A DNA stretch of 13,342 bases from Planctomycetaceae bacterium (GCA_013360535.1 JABWBL010000040.1:1-13342), one strand, 5' to 3'; shown: positions 1 to 7,948, counted from the stretch's first letter. Notes: a model not told the origin generated them from the letters alone. Translations and numbers: made by a program.

Positions 1-42
1 TCGGCGGCGCGCGGCTGCGGGCAGCGCGCGGGATACGGAACG

Positions 43-77
43 CCGGGAGGGCGACCGAAGCTCGGTCACCCTCCCGG
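43..77 (-). terminator. Hairpin terminator candidate after rplQ
   Basis: A long inverted repeat begins 49 bases beyond the rplQ stop. Arms 43-58 and 62-77 flank a three-base loop. Read as minus-strand RNA every position pairs, because 52/68 forms a G-U wobble; read as plus-strand RNA the same position is a C-A mismatch. This favours function at the end of the minus-strand operon. The bases that follow on the minus strand (42 downward) are not a T-run, so it is a strong stem with a poor U-tract. It could also act as a 3' stabilising structure. I see nothing further in 1-42. Confidence 0.6.
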
Positions 78-125
78 TTGTGTCTCGCTTCCGGGGTCCG
101 AAGGAGCCGCGGAGCGACCTTCGAA

Positions 126-584
126 TCAGGCGCCGGCGGCGGCCTTCTTCGACTTCGCGGGCGACTTCCTGGCCGGCGCCTTGGCGGCGGCGGTTTCGGT
201 CGCGGGCGCGGCGGTGTCCTTCGGCGTCTTCTCGACGAACTCGATGATCGCCTGCTCGCCACCGTCACCCAGACGCCGCTTGGACATCTTCAGGATGCGG
301 AGATAGCCGCCCGGGCGGGCCTGGAAACGCGGTCCGAGCACGTCGAAGAGCTTCTTGGTGGCCGCGGCGTTGCCCAGGCGCGACTGCACCAGGCGACGAC
401 GGTGGACCGTCGGCTGCTTCGACAGCGTGACCAGCTTCTCGACGAAGGGCCGCAGGTTGCGGGCCTTGGGAAGGGTGGTCTTGACGCGCTCGTGCTCGAT
501 CAGGCTCGCCGCGAGATTCTTGATCATCGCGTTGCGGTGGGCCGTCGTGCGGGAGAGGTGGTTGCCTGCTCGTCCGTGACGCAT
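126..584 (-). CDS. rplQ: 50S ribosomal protein L17
   Basis: L17 is a large-subunit protein near the tunnel exit and is usually the last gene of the alpha operon, as here. The 152-residue product opens with the typical MRHGRAGNHLSRTTAHRNAM start, followed by the conserved ASLIEHERVKTT segment (26-37) and a core that ends around residue 120. The last 30 or so residues are an Ala/Lys/Pro-rich low-complexity tail not found in the E. coli protein. The start is ATG with no convincing Shine-Dalgarno, so translation may depend on readthrough from rpoA, 54 bases upstream. The stop is TGA. A hairpin terminator candidate follows. Confidence 0.98.
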   Translation of the reverse strand: MRHGRAGNHLSRTTAHRNAMIKNLAASLIEHERVKTTLPKARNLRPFVEKLVTLSKQPTVHRRRLVQSRLGNAAATKKLFDVLGPRFQARPGGYLRILKMSKRRLGDGGEQAIIEFVEKTPKDTAAPATETAAAKAPARKSPAKSKKAAAGA

Positions 585-607
585 GGCTCTAGTCTTCTCG
601 TGTCAGG

Positions 608-638
608 GGTCCGAACGGACCAAAGGGGGTTGCGGACC
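608..638 (-). other. Intercistronic hairpin with two possible partners (rpoA-rplQ)
   Basis: In the 54-base gap between rpoA and rplQ the minus strand carries GGTCCG at 638-633 and again at 621-616, then CGGACC at 613-608. The second and third copies form a perfect 14-base palindrome (six pairs at most, two-base centre). The first copy can pair with the third instead, giving a longer loop. There is no T-run, so it does not look like an intrinsic terminator. It could tune rplQ expression relative to rpoA or be a processing site; this is inference from base pairing only. Confidence 0.5.
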
Positions 639-1634
639 TTAGTTGGTGACCTTCATGCCGAGCGAGAGTCCCCGCTCGGCGAGCTTGGCTTTGATCTCGG
701 TCAGCGAGGTCTTGCCGAGGTTCTTCAGGTTCATCACGTCATTCTCGCTCATCGAGACGAGCTGGGAGATCGTGGTGATGTTGGCACCGTCGAGGCAGTT
801 GCGGGCGCGCACGGAAAGCTCGAGCTCGCTCACCGGCGCCGAGATGGCGGCCGAGGACTTGGAACTCTCGCGGTTGCGCTCGGCGAAGGGCGAGGTGGCC
901 GGCTCTTCGGCGAGCGGCATCTCGTCCCGGCTGGACTCGAACAGCACGAAGGGGTTCAGGTGCTTGCGGTAGATCTTCGCGGCCTCGACCAGCGCGAGGT
1001 CCGGCGCCACCGTGCCATCGGTCCACACTTCGATCACCAGGCGATCGTAGTTGGTGAACTTGCCGACGCGGGTGGCCTCGACCGAGTAGCGCACGCGGTG
1101 CACCGGCGAGTAGATCGAGTCGACCGGAATCGTCCCGAGCTGGTTCTTGTCGACCATGTTCTCCTCGGAGGAGACGTAGCCGCGACCCTTGCGCACGTCG
1201 AGTTCCATCTTGAACTCGCGGTCGCTGGTGAGCGTCAGCAGGTGCAGGTCGGTCGAGATCACCTTCGAGTCGCCCGGGCACTGGACGTCGGCGCCCGTCA
1301 CCGGGCCCTTGCCCTTCTTGACGATGCGGCAGGTGATCGGCTCGCTGCCCTCGTGGCGGATGCGGAGCTTCTTGACGTTGAGGATGATGTCCGTCACGTC
1401 CTCCAGCACGCCCTGCAGCGAGTCGAACTCGTGGGCCGCGCCCTCAATGCGCACCGCGGTGACCGCGGTGCCCTCGATCGACGACAGCAGCACACGGCGC
1501 AGGCCGTTGCCGATGGTGTGACCGAAACCCTGCTCGAACGGCTCGACCACGAACCGGCCATACTCCTTGGTCAGGGTGGCGCGGTCGGGCACGACCTTGC
1601 TGGGCAGTTCGAAGTTGCGCCAACGGATTCTCAT
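639..1634 (-). CDS. rpoA: DNA-directed RNA polymerase subunit alpha
   Basis: Alpha dimerises to seed RNA polymerase assembly and its C-terminal domain binds promoter UP elements and activators. The product has 331 residues (329 in E. coli). The N-terminal domain (about 1-235) has the hallmark EPFEQGFGHTIGNGLRRVLL at 31-50 and VEAAKIYRKHLNPF near its end. A flexible linker (about 236-268) follows, then the C-terminal domain (about 270-331) with VRARNCL (275-281) and LGKTSLTEIK (306-315). R276, N279 and C280 match E. coli R265, N268 and C269, but K271 is Asp282 and K298 is Thr309. The ATG was chosen because it begins the family's usual N-terminus and has AGAGGA nine bases upstream; 42 more codons are open upstream but overlap rpsD and look unlike protein. 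The stop is TAA. Confidence 0.98.
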   Translation of the reverse strand: MRIRWRNFELPSKVVPDRATLTKEYGRFVVEPFEQGFGHTIGNGLRRVLLSSIEGTAVTAVRIEGAAHEFDSLQGVLEDVTDIILNVKKLRIRHEGSEPITCRIVKKGKGPVTGADVQCPGDSKVISTDLHLLTLTSDREFKMELDVRKGRGYVSSEENMVDKNQLGTIPVDSIYSPVHRVRYSVEATRVGKFTNYDRLVIEVWTDGTVAPDLALVEAAKIYRKHLNPFVLFESSRDEMPLAEEPATSPFAERNRESSKSSAAISAPVSELELSVRARNCLDGANITTISQLVSMSENDVMNLKNLGKTSLTEIKAKLAERGLSLGMKVTN

Positions 1635-1707
1635 GTCTCGGGGTCCTCTTTGCGGGCCTCTTGGGCCTCTGGCTCGTGGAAAAGCCTGGGATCGGGCGGT
1701 GCGGCGG

Positions 1708-2334
1708 CTACTTCGAGCAGAGCTCGATGATGAGCTGCTCCTGGATCGGGTGCGGCACATCCTCGCGCTTGGGCAGCGCGGCGATGCGGACCGTCAGGTT
1801 GTCGCGGTTGACCTCGACCCACGCGGGGACGGGCTGCGACTTGTTGATCTCGAGCGCCTCGGCGACCTGCTTGCGCACGCTCTCCTTCTGGCGGACGGAG
1901 ATCACGTCACCTGGGCGGACCGAGAACGACGCGACGTCGACGAACCGGCCGTTGACGGCGAAGTGCCCGTGGTTGACGAGCTGGCGCGCGTGGTTGCGCG
2001 AGAGCGCGAAACCGGCGGCGAGCGCGACGTTGTCGAGGCGACGCTCGAGCAGCACCATCAGGTTCTCGCCCGTGTTGCCCTTCATGCGCTCGGCCTCCTG
2101 GAAGTACAGCTTGAACTGCCGTTCCCAGACGCCGTAGATGCGCTTGAGCTTCTGCTTCTCGCGCACGCGGACACCGTAGTCGGTGACCTTGGCGCGCTTC
2201 TGCGCGTGGACGCCGGGCGGATAGTCGCGGCGGGAGACGGCGCACTTGTCCGTGAAGCAGCGCTGGCCCTTGAGGAACAGCTTCATGCCTTCACGACGGC
2301 ACAGCTTGCACTTGTTTTCGACGTAACGACCCAT
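1708..2334 (-). CDS. rpsD: 30S ribosomal protein S4, zinc-binding form
   Basis: S4 is a primary 16S rRNA binder that nucleates the 30S body, and in E. coli it represses the alpha operon. The 208-residue product is full length. C9, C12, C26 and C31 give the CxxC...CxxxxC zinc site of the Thermus type (C+ form). An S4 RNA-binding domain spans about 98-160 (RRLDNV, SRNHARQLVNHGHFAVNGR). It ends with NEQ-like PIQEQLIIEL and a TAG stop. The ATG start has only a modest AAGG seven bases upstream. It lies 40 bases after rpsK and 73 before rpoA. Confidence 0.98.
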   Translation of the reverse strand: MGRYVENKCKLCRREGMKLFLKGQRCFTDKCAVSRRDYPPGVHAQKRAKVTDYGVRVREKQKLKRIYGVWERQFKLYFQEAERMKGNTGENLMVLLERRLDNVALAAGFALSRNHARQLVNHGHFAVNGRFVDVASFSVRPGDVISVRQKESVRKQVAEALEINKSQPVPAWVEVNRDNLTVRIAALPKREDVPHPIQEQLIIELCSK

Positions 2335-2374
2335 GGGATGCCTTGGTTCCGAGGTGCTTTCTTGGGGCCTGTGC

Positions 2375-2761
2375 CTAGACGCGACGACGCTTGCGGGCGC
2401 GGCAGCCGTTGTGCGGGAGCGGCGTGCAGTCCTCGATGGCGAGGATGTTGAGACCGGAGTTCGAGAGCGCGCGGATGGCCGACTCGCGACCCGAGCCGGC
2501 GCCGCGGACCTTCACCAGCACCTCGCGGACGCCCTGGCGCACGGCGCCCTGGGCGGCGTGCTCCGCGGCGCGCGTCGCCGCGAACGGCGTGCTCTTGCGC
2601 GTGCCCTTGAAGCCGACGATGCCCGCCGAGCCCCAGGCGATGGTGTCGCCCTTCGCGTCGGTCACCGTGACGTGGGTGTTGTTGAAGGACGCCTTCACGT
2701 GCACGACGGCACGCGCGACGTTGCGCTTGATCTTCTTCTTGACTGCTGCTGCCTTGCTCAT
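2375..2761 (-). CDS. rpsK: 30S ribosomal protein S11
   Basis: S11 sits on the 30S platform near the E site and the anti-Shine-Dalgarno region. The 128-residue protein has the usual basic N-terminus, the core motif [11 protein letters not shown] (25-35), the segment [13 protein letters not shown] (51-63) and the diagnostic C-terminus [16 protein letters not shown] (113-128). The start is six bases after the rpsM stop. The only purine-rich stretch (AAGGGGATG) lies inside the end of rpsM, about 15 bases from the ATG, so initiation is probably coupled to rpsM translation. The stop is TAG. Confidence 0.98.
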   Translation of the reverse strand: MSKAAAVKKKIKRNVARAVVHVKASFNNTHVTVTDAKGDTIAWGSAGIVGFKGTRKSTPFAATRAAEHAAQGAVRQGVREVLVKVRGAGSGRESAIRALSNSGLNILAIEDCTPLPHNGCRARKRRRV

Positions 2762-2767
2762 GGCGAG

Positions 2768-3151
2768 TTACTTCATCCCCTTCACGGACTTCTTGCCGGC
2801 GACCGTCTTGCGCGGACCCTTGCGGGTGCGGGCGTTCGTGCGAGTGCGCTGACCGCGCACCGGCAGGCCGCGGCGGTGACGCATGCCGCGGTAGCAGCCG
2901 ATCTCGCGCAGGCGGTTGATGTTGGCGGCGACCTGACGGCGCAGCTGACCCTCGACGGGGTACGCCTTCTGGATGTAGGTCGCCAGCATCGCGATCTGGT
3001 CCTCGTTCAGGTCACGCGACCGCATGGCGCGGTCCAGACCGGTCGAGTCACAGATCTTCCGCGCGGTGTCGCGGCCGATGCCGTAGATGTACGTGAGCGC
3101 GATTTCCAGGCGCTTCTGGGGGGGGATGTCGACGCCGATGAGACGGGGCAT
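2768..3151 (-). CDS. rpsM: 30S ribosomal protein S13
   Basis: S13 lies in the 30S head and contacts the P-site tRNA and the 50S bridges. The 127-residue protein starts [19 protein letters not shown], has the YGIG helix-turn segment (45-48), the [18 protein letters not shown] block (about 86-103) and a strongly basic tail ending KGMK. The ATG at 3151 has AGGAG seven bases upstream, and the first three bases of that TAGGAG are the rpmJ stop codon. A longer open frame exists upstream but is just serine/arginine-rich shadow sequence over rpmJ. The stop is TAA. Confidence 0.98.
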   Translation of the reverse strand: MPRLIGVDIPPQKRLEIALTYIYGIGRDTARKICDSTGLDRAMRSRDLNEDQIAMLATYIQKAYPVEGQLRRQVAANINRLREIGCYRGMRHRRGLPVRGQRTRTNARTRKGPRKTVAGKKSVKGMK

Positions 3152-3158
3152 GCTGCTG

Positions 3159-3164
3159 CTCCTA
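3159..3164 (-). promoter_or_regulatory. rpsM Shine-Dalgarno fused to rpmJ stop
   Basis: The minus strand reads TAGGAG: TAG ends rpmJ and AGGAG serves rpsM with seven bases to the ATG. One six-base element thus terminates one gene and initiates the next. Confidence 0.85.
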
Positions 3165-3278
3165 CTTGCCCTGACGCTGCTTGTGCGTCGGCTCCTTGCA
3201 GATGACAAACACGACGCCACGGCGTCGCACGACCTTGCAGTTGGCGCACATGCGCCGAACGCTGGAACGCACTTTCAT
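3162..3278 (-). CDS. rpmJ: 50S ribosomal protein L36, zinc-binding form
   Basis: L36 is the smallest 50S protein and folds round one zinc ion. The 38-residue product starts [11 protein letters not shown] and ends [12 protein letters not shown]11, C14, C27 and H32 form the intact CCCH zinc site, so this is the C+ form. The start lies two bases after the infA stop (TAGGAATG); GGAG nine bases upstream, inside the end of infA, is the likely Shine-Dalgarno. Its own stop TAG belongs to the rpsM Shine-Dalgarno. It is too short for a simple length filter but is unmistakable. Confidence 0.98.
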   Translation of the reverse strand: MKVRSSVRRMCANCKVVRRRGVVFVICKEPTHKQRQGK

Positions 3279-3280
3279 TC

Positions 3281-3517
3281 CTAGTTGCTCCGTTGCTTGC
3301 GATCGCCGCGATAGATGATGCGGCCTTTGGTCAGGTCGTACGGGGACATCTCGACCGTGATCTTGTCCCCCGGCAGGATGCGAATGTAGTGCATGCGCAT
3401 CTTCCCGCTCACATGAGCGAGGATCTCGTGGCCGGAGGCGAGCTTGGCGCGGAAACGCGCGTTGGGCAGGGCTTCGGTGACGACCGCCTCGACGGTGATC
3501 GGTTCTTCCTTGGCCAT
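3281..3517 (-). CDS. infA: Translation initiation factor IF-1
   Basis: IF-1 binds the 30S A site and helps IF-2 and IF-3 select initiator tRNA. The 78-residue protein is a single OB fold with [20 protein letters not shown] (34-53) and [10 protein letters not shown] (58-67), all highly conserved. It is about seven residues longer than E. coli IF-1, with a GDRKQRSN tail. The ATG shares one base with the adk TGA (TGATG) and has a strong GGAGG seven bases upstream. The stop is TAG, directly before rpmJ. Confidence 0.98.
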   Translation of the reverse strand: MAKEEPITVEAVVTEALPNARFRAKLASGHEILAHVSGKMRMHYIRILPGDKITVEMSPYDLTKGRIIYRGDRKQRSN

Positions 3518-4170
3518 CAGAGCCCCTCCCCTCGCGCGGAGGCGAGCATGCGACCGAACACTTCGTCCGGCGTACGCTGGCCATCGATGTCGACGAGCAG
3601 CCCGCGCGCGCGGTAGTGCTGCTCGACGGGCTTGGTCTGCTCGCGGTACACCGCGAGCCGTTTTTCGACCACGGCGCGGGTGTCGTCCGTGCGCTGGTAC
3701 AGCTCGCCGCCGCACTTGTCGCAGCGACCGGCCACCTTCGGCGCGGAGAACTTCTCGTGGTGGACGTTGCCGCAGGCCTTGCAGGTCCAGCGGCCCGTCA
3801 GGCGCTCGATCAGCGCCGCGTCGGCGACCGACAGGTTGAGCGCGCGGACGGACTGGCCCTCGAGGCGCTTGTCGAGCGCCTGCGCCTGAGCGACCGTGCG
3901 CGGGAACCCGTCGAGCAGGAAGCCGGCCTTGCAGTCGGGCGCCTGAACGCGTGCGAACAGCATGTCGATCACGAGCTCGTCGGGGACGAGGCGGCCGGAC
4001 TCCATGTACTCCTTGGCCTTGAGGCCGAGCGTTGTCCCCTTCCCGAGGTTCTCGCGGAAGAGGTCGCCCGTGGAGACGTGAGGAGACGACAGCGCCGTCG
4101 CCAGGCGGATCGCCTGGGTCCCCTTGCCAGCACCCGGAGGGCCCAGCAGGATGAGCACGGTCGAGGTCAT
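3517..4170 (-). CDS. adk: Adenylate kinase
   Basis: This cytosolic enzyme catalyses ATP + AMP = 2 ADP. The 217-residue protein is the long-LID type. The P-loop is [10 protein letters not shown] (10-19), the AMP site includes TGDLFR (34-39) and DGFPRT (87-92), and the LID begins at LTGR (124-127). C130, C133, C150 and C153 form a four-cysteine structural zinc site as in Gram-positive and thermophile kinases. The ATG overlaps the secY stop by four bases (ATGA) and the Shine-Dalgarno is weak, so coupling to secY is likely. The frame continues open far upstream inside secY, but that part is a shadow. No map gene lies between adk and infA, where many genomes have one. Confidence 0.98.
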   Translation of the reverse strand: MTSTVLILLGPPGAGKGTQAIRLATALSSPHVSTGDLFRENLGKGTTLGLKAKEYMESGRLVPDELVIDMLFARVQAPDCKAGFLLDGFPRTVAQAQALDKRLEGQSVRALNLSVADAALIERLTGRWTCKACGNVHHEKFSAPKVAGRCDKCGGELYQRTDDTRAVVEKRLAVYREQTKPVEQHYRARGLLVDIDGQRTPDEVFGRMLASARGEGL

Positions 4171-5489
4171 TTCTTGGTCGTCCAGCCTGCGCCGCCGCCG
4201 TTGCCGCCGGGGCCCATGAAGCCTTCGTAGTTGCGCATCACGAGCTGCGCGTTGAGCTTGTCGACGATGTCCATCGCGACGCCCACGACGATCAGCACGG
4301 ACGTGCCACCGAGGAAGTAGGCCATCGCCGGCGAGAGCGGCGTGCTGGCCGTGACGAAGCCCGGCAGGACCGAGAGCACCGCGAGGAACGCGGCGCCGAC
4401 GACCGTGATGCGGGTCAGCGTGTGGTCGAGGAACTCGGCCGTCTTCTGGCCCGGGCGGATGCCGGGGATGAACGAGCCGCGCTCGCGCAGGTCGTTCGCG
4501 ATCTGGTCCGGCTGGAACATCAGGCGGTTCCAGAAGAAGCAGAAGGCGAAGATCAGCGTGACCTGCGACATGATGTGGACGAAGCCCTGGCGGTCGTTGA
4601 ACACGCTCTCGAGCCAGCGCAGCTTGAAGGCCGCGAACAGGACGCTCGGGAGCACGAACACGATCGAGGCGAACACGATCGGCATGACGCCGGCCATGTT
4701 GATCTTGAGCGGCAGGTAGTGGCGCTGGCCACCGTAGACGCGGCGGCCGCGCGTGAGGCGCGCGTACTGGATCGGGATGCGGCGCGTGCCCTTGGTGATG
4801 TAGACGATCACCACGACGATCGTGAGCCACAGGCCGACGAGGTACACCACCGTGTCGTAGAAGTCCGGTCCGCCGATCATCTGCGCCAGCGCGGGCGGGA
4901 TGTCGGTGCAGATGCCGGCCATGATGATCAGCGACGCACCGTTGCCGATGCCGTACTCGGTGATCAGCTCGCCGATCCACATGCAGAACATCGCGCCAGC
5001 GGTGAGCGAGAGCGTCACCACCGCGAGCAGCGCCAGACCGGGACCGATCGACTCGGCGATCATCTCCGTGTTCTGCAGGAAGACGCCGGTGTAGACGAAC
5101 GCGGCCTGCACCAGCGCGATCGGGACCGCGATCAGGCGCGTCCACTGGTTGATGCGCTTCTGGCCCGAGGCGCCTTCCTTGGCGATCGCCTCGATCTTCG
5201 GGCTGACCTTGGCCAGCATCGAGAAGATGATCGAGGCCGAGATGTACGGCATGATGCCGAGCGAGAAGACCGACGTCCGGCCGATGTCACCGCCCGAGAA
5301 GGCGTTCATCAGACCGAACCAGCTCTGGGACAGACCCTGGGCGGCCTCCTTGAGGAACGCCGGGTTCATCCCCGGGATCGGCACCTGGAAGCCGAGCCGG
5401 TACGCCAGAAGGAGCCCGAGCGTGACGAGGATTCGCTGCCTCGTCTCGGGAACCTTCAGGAGCTGGAGAGCGCCGCCCTGGTTGTCCAC
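4167..5489 (-). CDS. secY: Protein translocase subunit SecY
   Basis: SecY is the channel of the Sec translocon in the inner membrane. The 440-residue protein shows ten hydrophobic segments at about 18-36, 73-93, 117-137, 149-171, 181-200, 212-232, 264-285, 307-325, 361-379 and 388-408. Family motifs are [12 protein letters not shown] (77-88), a cytosolic loop [15 protein letters not shown] (104-118), [12 protein letters not shown] (259-270) and FIPGIRPG (340-347), whose R345 matches E. coli R357. The last 20 residues are glycine-rich, unlike E. coli. The start is GTG and shares its G with the rplO stop (TAGTG); the Shine-Dalgarno is weak, so it is probably coupled. The stop TGA overlaps the adk ATG. 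Confidence 0.98.
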   Translation of the reverse strand: MDNQGGALQLLKVPETRQRILVTLGLLLAYRLGFQVPIPGMNPAFLKEAAQGLSQSWFGLMNAFSGGDIGRTSVFSLGIMPYISASIIFSMLAKVSPKIEAIAKEGASGQKRINQWTRLIAVPIALVQAAFVYTGVFLQNTEMIAESIGPGLALLAVVTLSLTAGAMFCMWIGELITEYGIGNGASLIIMAGICTDIPPALAQMIGGPDFYDTVVYLVGLWLTIVVVIVYITKGTRRIPIQYARLTRGRRVYGGQRHYLPLKINMAGVMPIVFASIVFVLPSVLFAAFKLRWLESVFNDRQGFVHIMSQVTLIFAFCFFWNRLMFQPDQIANDLRERGSFIPGIRPGQKTAEFLDHTLTRITVVGAAFLAVLSVLPGFVTASTPLSPAMAYFLGGTSVLIVVGVAMDIVDKLNAQLVMRNYEGFMGPGGNGGGAGWTTKK

Positions 5490-6004
5490 TACGTGCTCGC
5501 CCCGTTCGAGTTGGAAGCGGACGAGTCGGCCTCAGCCGACCAGGCTTCCCCGCCACGGGCATCGAGCTCGATCGCCGTGCCGCCGGCCGCTTCGATCTTG
5601 CTCTTCGCGGTCGCGCTGAACTTCTGGGCGCGCACGGTGAGCTTCTTCGAGAGCTCGCCGCCGCCGAGGATCTTGAGCAGCGGCGCCGTCTTCGAGGCGA
5701 GACCGCCGTCGAGGATCGCCTTCAGGTCGACCGTCGCGCCGTTGTCGAAGGCGTTGAGCAGGTCGACGTTGACGACCGTGTACTCGACGCGGAAGCGCGC
5801 GTTCGTGAAGCCGCGCTTGGGCACGCGCCGGTAGATCGGCATCTGGCCACCCTCATAACCCGGGCGGCGGCTGGTGCCCGAGCGGGCGCCCCAACCCTTG
5901 TGACCACGACCGGAGGTCTTGCCGAGGCCGCTGCCGATGCCGCGGCCGACGCGCTTGCGCTCGGCGTGCTTGATGCCCTTGTCTTGGACCGTCTTGAGGT
6001 TCAT
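5489..6004 (-). CDS. rplO: 50S ribosomal protein L15
   Basis: L15 is a late-assembling core 50S protein. The 171-residue product begins [20 protein letters not shown] and carries the glycine/arginine-rich extension [20 protein letters not shown] (21-40) that threads into 23S rRNA, then [18 protein letters not shown] (49-66). The C-terminal globular domain includes [13 protein letters not shown] (112-124). The final 20 residues are acidic and Ser/Ala-rich and look like an extension. The ATG has no good Shine-Dalgarno at normal spacing, and the 71-base gap before it is where rpmD usually lies. The stop is TAG, overlapping the secY GTG. Confidence 0.98.
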   Translation of the reverse strand: MNLKTVQDKGIKHAERKRVGRGIGSGLGKTSGRGHKGWGARSGTSRRPGYEGGQMPIYRRVPKRGFTNARFRVEYTVVNVDLLNAFDNGATVDLKAILDGGLASKTAPLLKILGGGELSKKLTVRAQKFSATAKSKIEAAGGTAIELDARGGEAWSAEADSSASNSNGAST

Positions 6005-6075
6005 GGCGAATGCCGTTTCTGACCTGTGTGAGCTTTGGATCTTGTGTGCGGGTGGCGCTCGGACTTCGCGCTGGA

Positions 6076-6585
6076 TCAGACTTCGACGCCGCGCAGCTCG
6101 CGCACCGTCTCGCGGGTGCGCAGGCGCGCGAGCGCCGCGAGGGCCGCCTTCACGGAGTTGACCGGGTTGGTCGAGCCGTAGGACTTCGTCAGCACGTTCT
6201 TGATGCCCGCCATCTCGCACACGGCGCGGACCGAGGCGCCGGCGATGATGCCGGTACCCGGGGCGGCCGGGATCAGACGCACGCGCGAGGCGCCGAAGTT
6301 GGCTTCGACCTCGTGCGGGATCGTGCCGCCTTCCGAGACCGGAATGCGGATCAGGTGCTTGCGGGCGTCGCGCGCCGACTTCTCGATCGCGCCGGGGACC
6401 TGCGGGCCCTTGCCGTAGCCGAGGCCGACGACCCCGTCACGGTTGCCGCACACCTGCAGCGCCGCGAAGGAGAAACGACGACCGCCCTTGACCACGACGG
6501 CGCAGCGGTTCACGCGCACGAGCACTTCCGACAGGGTCGTCAGCTGCTCGACTTCGCGGATGTCCAGATAACGGGTGCCTTCCAT
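6076..6585 (-). CDS. rpsE: 30S ribosomal protein S5
   Basis: S5 lies near the mRNA entry and affects decoding fidelity. The 169-residue protein has the N-terminal double-stranded-RNA-binding-like domain (about 12-77) with [16 protein letters not shown] (25-40) and the signature [20 protein letters not shown] (47-66). The C-terminal domain holds [17 protein letters not shown] (106-122) and the segment [12 protein letters not shown] (132-143). The ATG has AGGA at good distance (five-base spacing after AGGA), with a second AAGGA further up. It follows rplR by 41 bases. The stop is TGA. Confidence 0.98.
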   Translation of the reverse strand: MEGTRYLDIREVEQLTTLSEVLVRVNRCAVVVKGGRRFSFAALQVCGNRDGVVGLGYGKGPQVPGAIEKSARDARKHLIRIPVSEGGTIPHEVEANFGASRVRLIPAAPGTGIIAGASVRAVCEMAGIKNVLTKSYGSTNPVNSVKAALAALARLRTRETVRELRGVEV

Positions 6586-6626
6586 GTGCTTCCTGTGTTT
6601 CCTTGGGGGCTTCTGGGAGACCCGGA

Positions 6627-6995
6627 TCAGAACTTGAGACCGGCTTCGCGAGCCGCGTCGGCGAGGGCCTTGACACGACCGTGGAAGCGCGTGGCGCCAC
6701 GGTCGAACACGACCGCGGTGACGCCGGCGGCGAGCGCGAGCTTCGCGATCTCCGCACCGACGAACTTCGCGCGCTCGGTCTTGGTCTTGCCCTTGAGCGT
6801 CTCGGCGGCGGCCTTCGACGTCGTCGTGGCGGCGCACAGCGTGCACCCCTTGGCGTCGTCGATCACCTGCGCGGAGATGTGCTTGAGGGAACGCGACACC
6901 GAAAGCCTGGGGAGGCTGGTCGTGCGGCGAATGTTGGCGCGGACGCGCCACTTGCGGCGCTGACGGCGCCCCTGCTTGACGTAAGTGGCCTTCAT
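6627..6995 (-). CDS. rplR: 50S ribosomal protein L18
   Basis: L18 binds 5S rRNA with L5 and anchors the central protuberance. The 122-residue protein has a very basic N-terminus ([18 protein letters not shown], 7-24), then [18 protein letters not shown] (30-47) and the conserved C-terminal half with [20 protein letters not shown] (96-115) and GLKF at the end. The ATG lies two bases after the rplF stop with only a weak purine stretch upstream, so coupling is likely. The stop is TGA. Confidence 0.98.
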   Translation of the reverse strand: MKATYVKQGRRQRRKWRVRANIRRTTSLPRLSVSRSLKHISAQVIDDAKGCTLCAATTTSKAAAETLKGKTKTERAKFVGAEIAKLALAAGVTAVVFDRGATRFHGRVKALADAAREAGLKF

Positions 6996-6997
6996 GA

Positions 6998-7540
6998 TCA
7001 GCTACCGAAGCTCTTGCCAGCCTTGATGCGGACGTATTCGCCCTTGTAACGCACACCCTTGCCCTTGTACGGCTCGGGCTTGCGGGACGCGCGGATGCGC
7101 GCAGCGGTGAGACCGACCTTCTGCTTGTCGTGACCGGAGATCACGATCAGCGTGTTGGTCGGGCAGTTGGCGTTGACGCCCTCGGGGAGGTCGACTTCGA
7201 CCGGCTTGCAGAAGCCGACCGAGAGCACGACCTTGCGGGCCTGCACGGCGGCGTTCCAGCCGACGCCGATCACCTCGAGCTCCTTCTGGTAGCCCTTGGT
7301 GACGCCCTCGACCATGCTCGCGACGAGCGCGCGCAGGGTGCCGTGCATGGCACGGGCCTCGCGGCCGTCGTTGGCGCGACCGATCACGACTTCGTTGCCG
7401 TTGACGGCGACGGAGACGTCGCTGCGCACGGGGAACTCGCTCTGGCCCTTGGGACCCTTCACCCGGACGTTGCCGTCCTTGGTGACCTCGACCTGGACAC
7501 CGGCGGGGATGACCACCGGCTGCTTTCCTACGCGCGACAT
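6998..7540 (-). CDS. rplF: 50S ribosomal protein L6
   Basis: L6 sits by the sarcin-ricin loop and the factor-binding site. The 180-residue protein starts [19 protein letters not shown] and has two copies of the L6 fold (about 1-80 and 82-180). It contains [19 protein letters not shown] (66-84) and the C-terminal signature [11 protein letters not shown] (155-165) followed by [19 protein letters not shown] eight bases before the ATG serves as Shine-Dalgarno and lies in the last codons of rpsH; the rpsH TAG falls between it and the start. The stop is TGA. Confidence 0.98.
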   Translation of the reverse strand: MSRVGKQPVVIPAGVQVEVTKDGNVRVKGPKGQSEFPVRSDVSVAVNGNEVVIGRANDGREARAMHGTLRALVASMVEGVTKGYQKELEVIGVGWNAAVQARKVVLSVGFCKPVEVDLPEGVNANCPTNTLIVISGHDKQKVGLTAARIRASRKPEPYKGKGVRYKGEYVRIKAGKSFGS

Positions 7541-7542
7541 GG

Positions 7543-7938
7543 CTAGTACACCTTGCAGAGGATCTCCCCGCCGGCGTTGATCTTGCGCGCCGTGCGGTCG
7601 GAGACGATGCCCTGGTTGGTCGAAAGGATGTAGACGCCCAGACCGCGCAGGACCACGGGGATCTGCTTGGCTGTGCTGTACACGCGGCACCCCGGCTTGG
7701 AGATTCGCTCGATCTTGCGAATCACCTTCTCGCCGTCGGGGCCGTACTTGAGCTTGATGGTCAGCGTGCTTGCGGGCGCGCTTTCCGCCACCTCGTAGGA
7801 GTCGACGAAGCCCTCCTCCTTGAGGATCTGGGCCACCCCCACCTTGATGCGCGAGGCCGGCATGGACACCGTCTTGGCGCCGACGGAGTTGCCGTTGCGC
7901 ACGCGGGTCAGAAGATCAGCGATCGGATCGGTCATCAT
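7543..7938 (-). CDS. rpsH: 30S ribosomal protein S8
   Basis: S8 is a primary 16S rRNA binder and, in E. coli, the repressor of the spc operon. The 131-residue protein starts MMTDPIADLLTRVRNG, continues MPASRIKVGVAQILKEEGF (26-44) and ends with the diagnostic STNQGIVSDRTARKI...GGEILCKVY. Two ATG codons are adjacent; the first has AGGAG ten bases away and is preferred, the second would sit 13 away. The AGGAG is part of TAGGAG, whose TAG ends rpsN. The stop is TAG. Confidence 0.97.
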   Translation of the reverse strand: MMTDPIADLLTRVRNGNSVGAKTVSMPASRIKVGVAQILKEEGFVDSYEVAESAPASTLTIKLKYGPDGEKVIRKIERISKPGCRVYSTAKQIPVVLRGLGVYILSTNQGIVSDRTARKINAGGEILCKVY

Positions 7939-7948
7939 CTTGGGTGGA

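Noticed and set aside
78..1730. Long open frame on the plus strand opposite rplQ and rpoA (550 codons)
   Set aside because: It is Arg/Leu/Asp/Gly-rich without family motifs, lies antisense to well-recognised genes, and is expected from GC-rich codon bias. The same applies to the long plus-strand frames at 4422-5834, 7820-8944 and 10034-11353.
639..1760. Longer rpoA with 42 extra N-terminal residues
   Set aside because: The extra residues are a Ser/Arg-rich shadow overlapping rpsD. The internal ATG at 1634 matches the family N-terminus and has a Shine-Dalgarno.
2335..2374. Imperfect stem in the rpsK-rpsD gap
   Set aside because: It is short and mismatched, with no T-run; it is expected by chance in GC-rich sequence.
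3517..5145. Possible 542-residue fusion ending in adenylate kinase
   Set aside because: The upstream part is the secY gene read in another frame and is Arg/His/Asp-rich nonsense; the kinase begins cleanly at the ATG at 4170.
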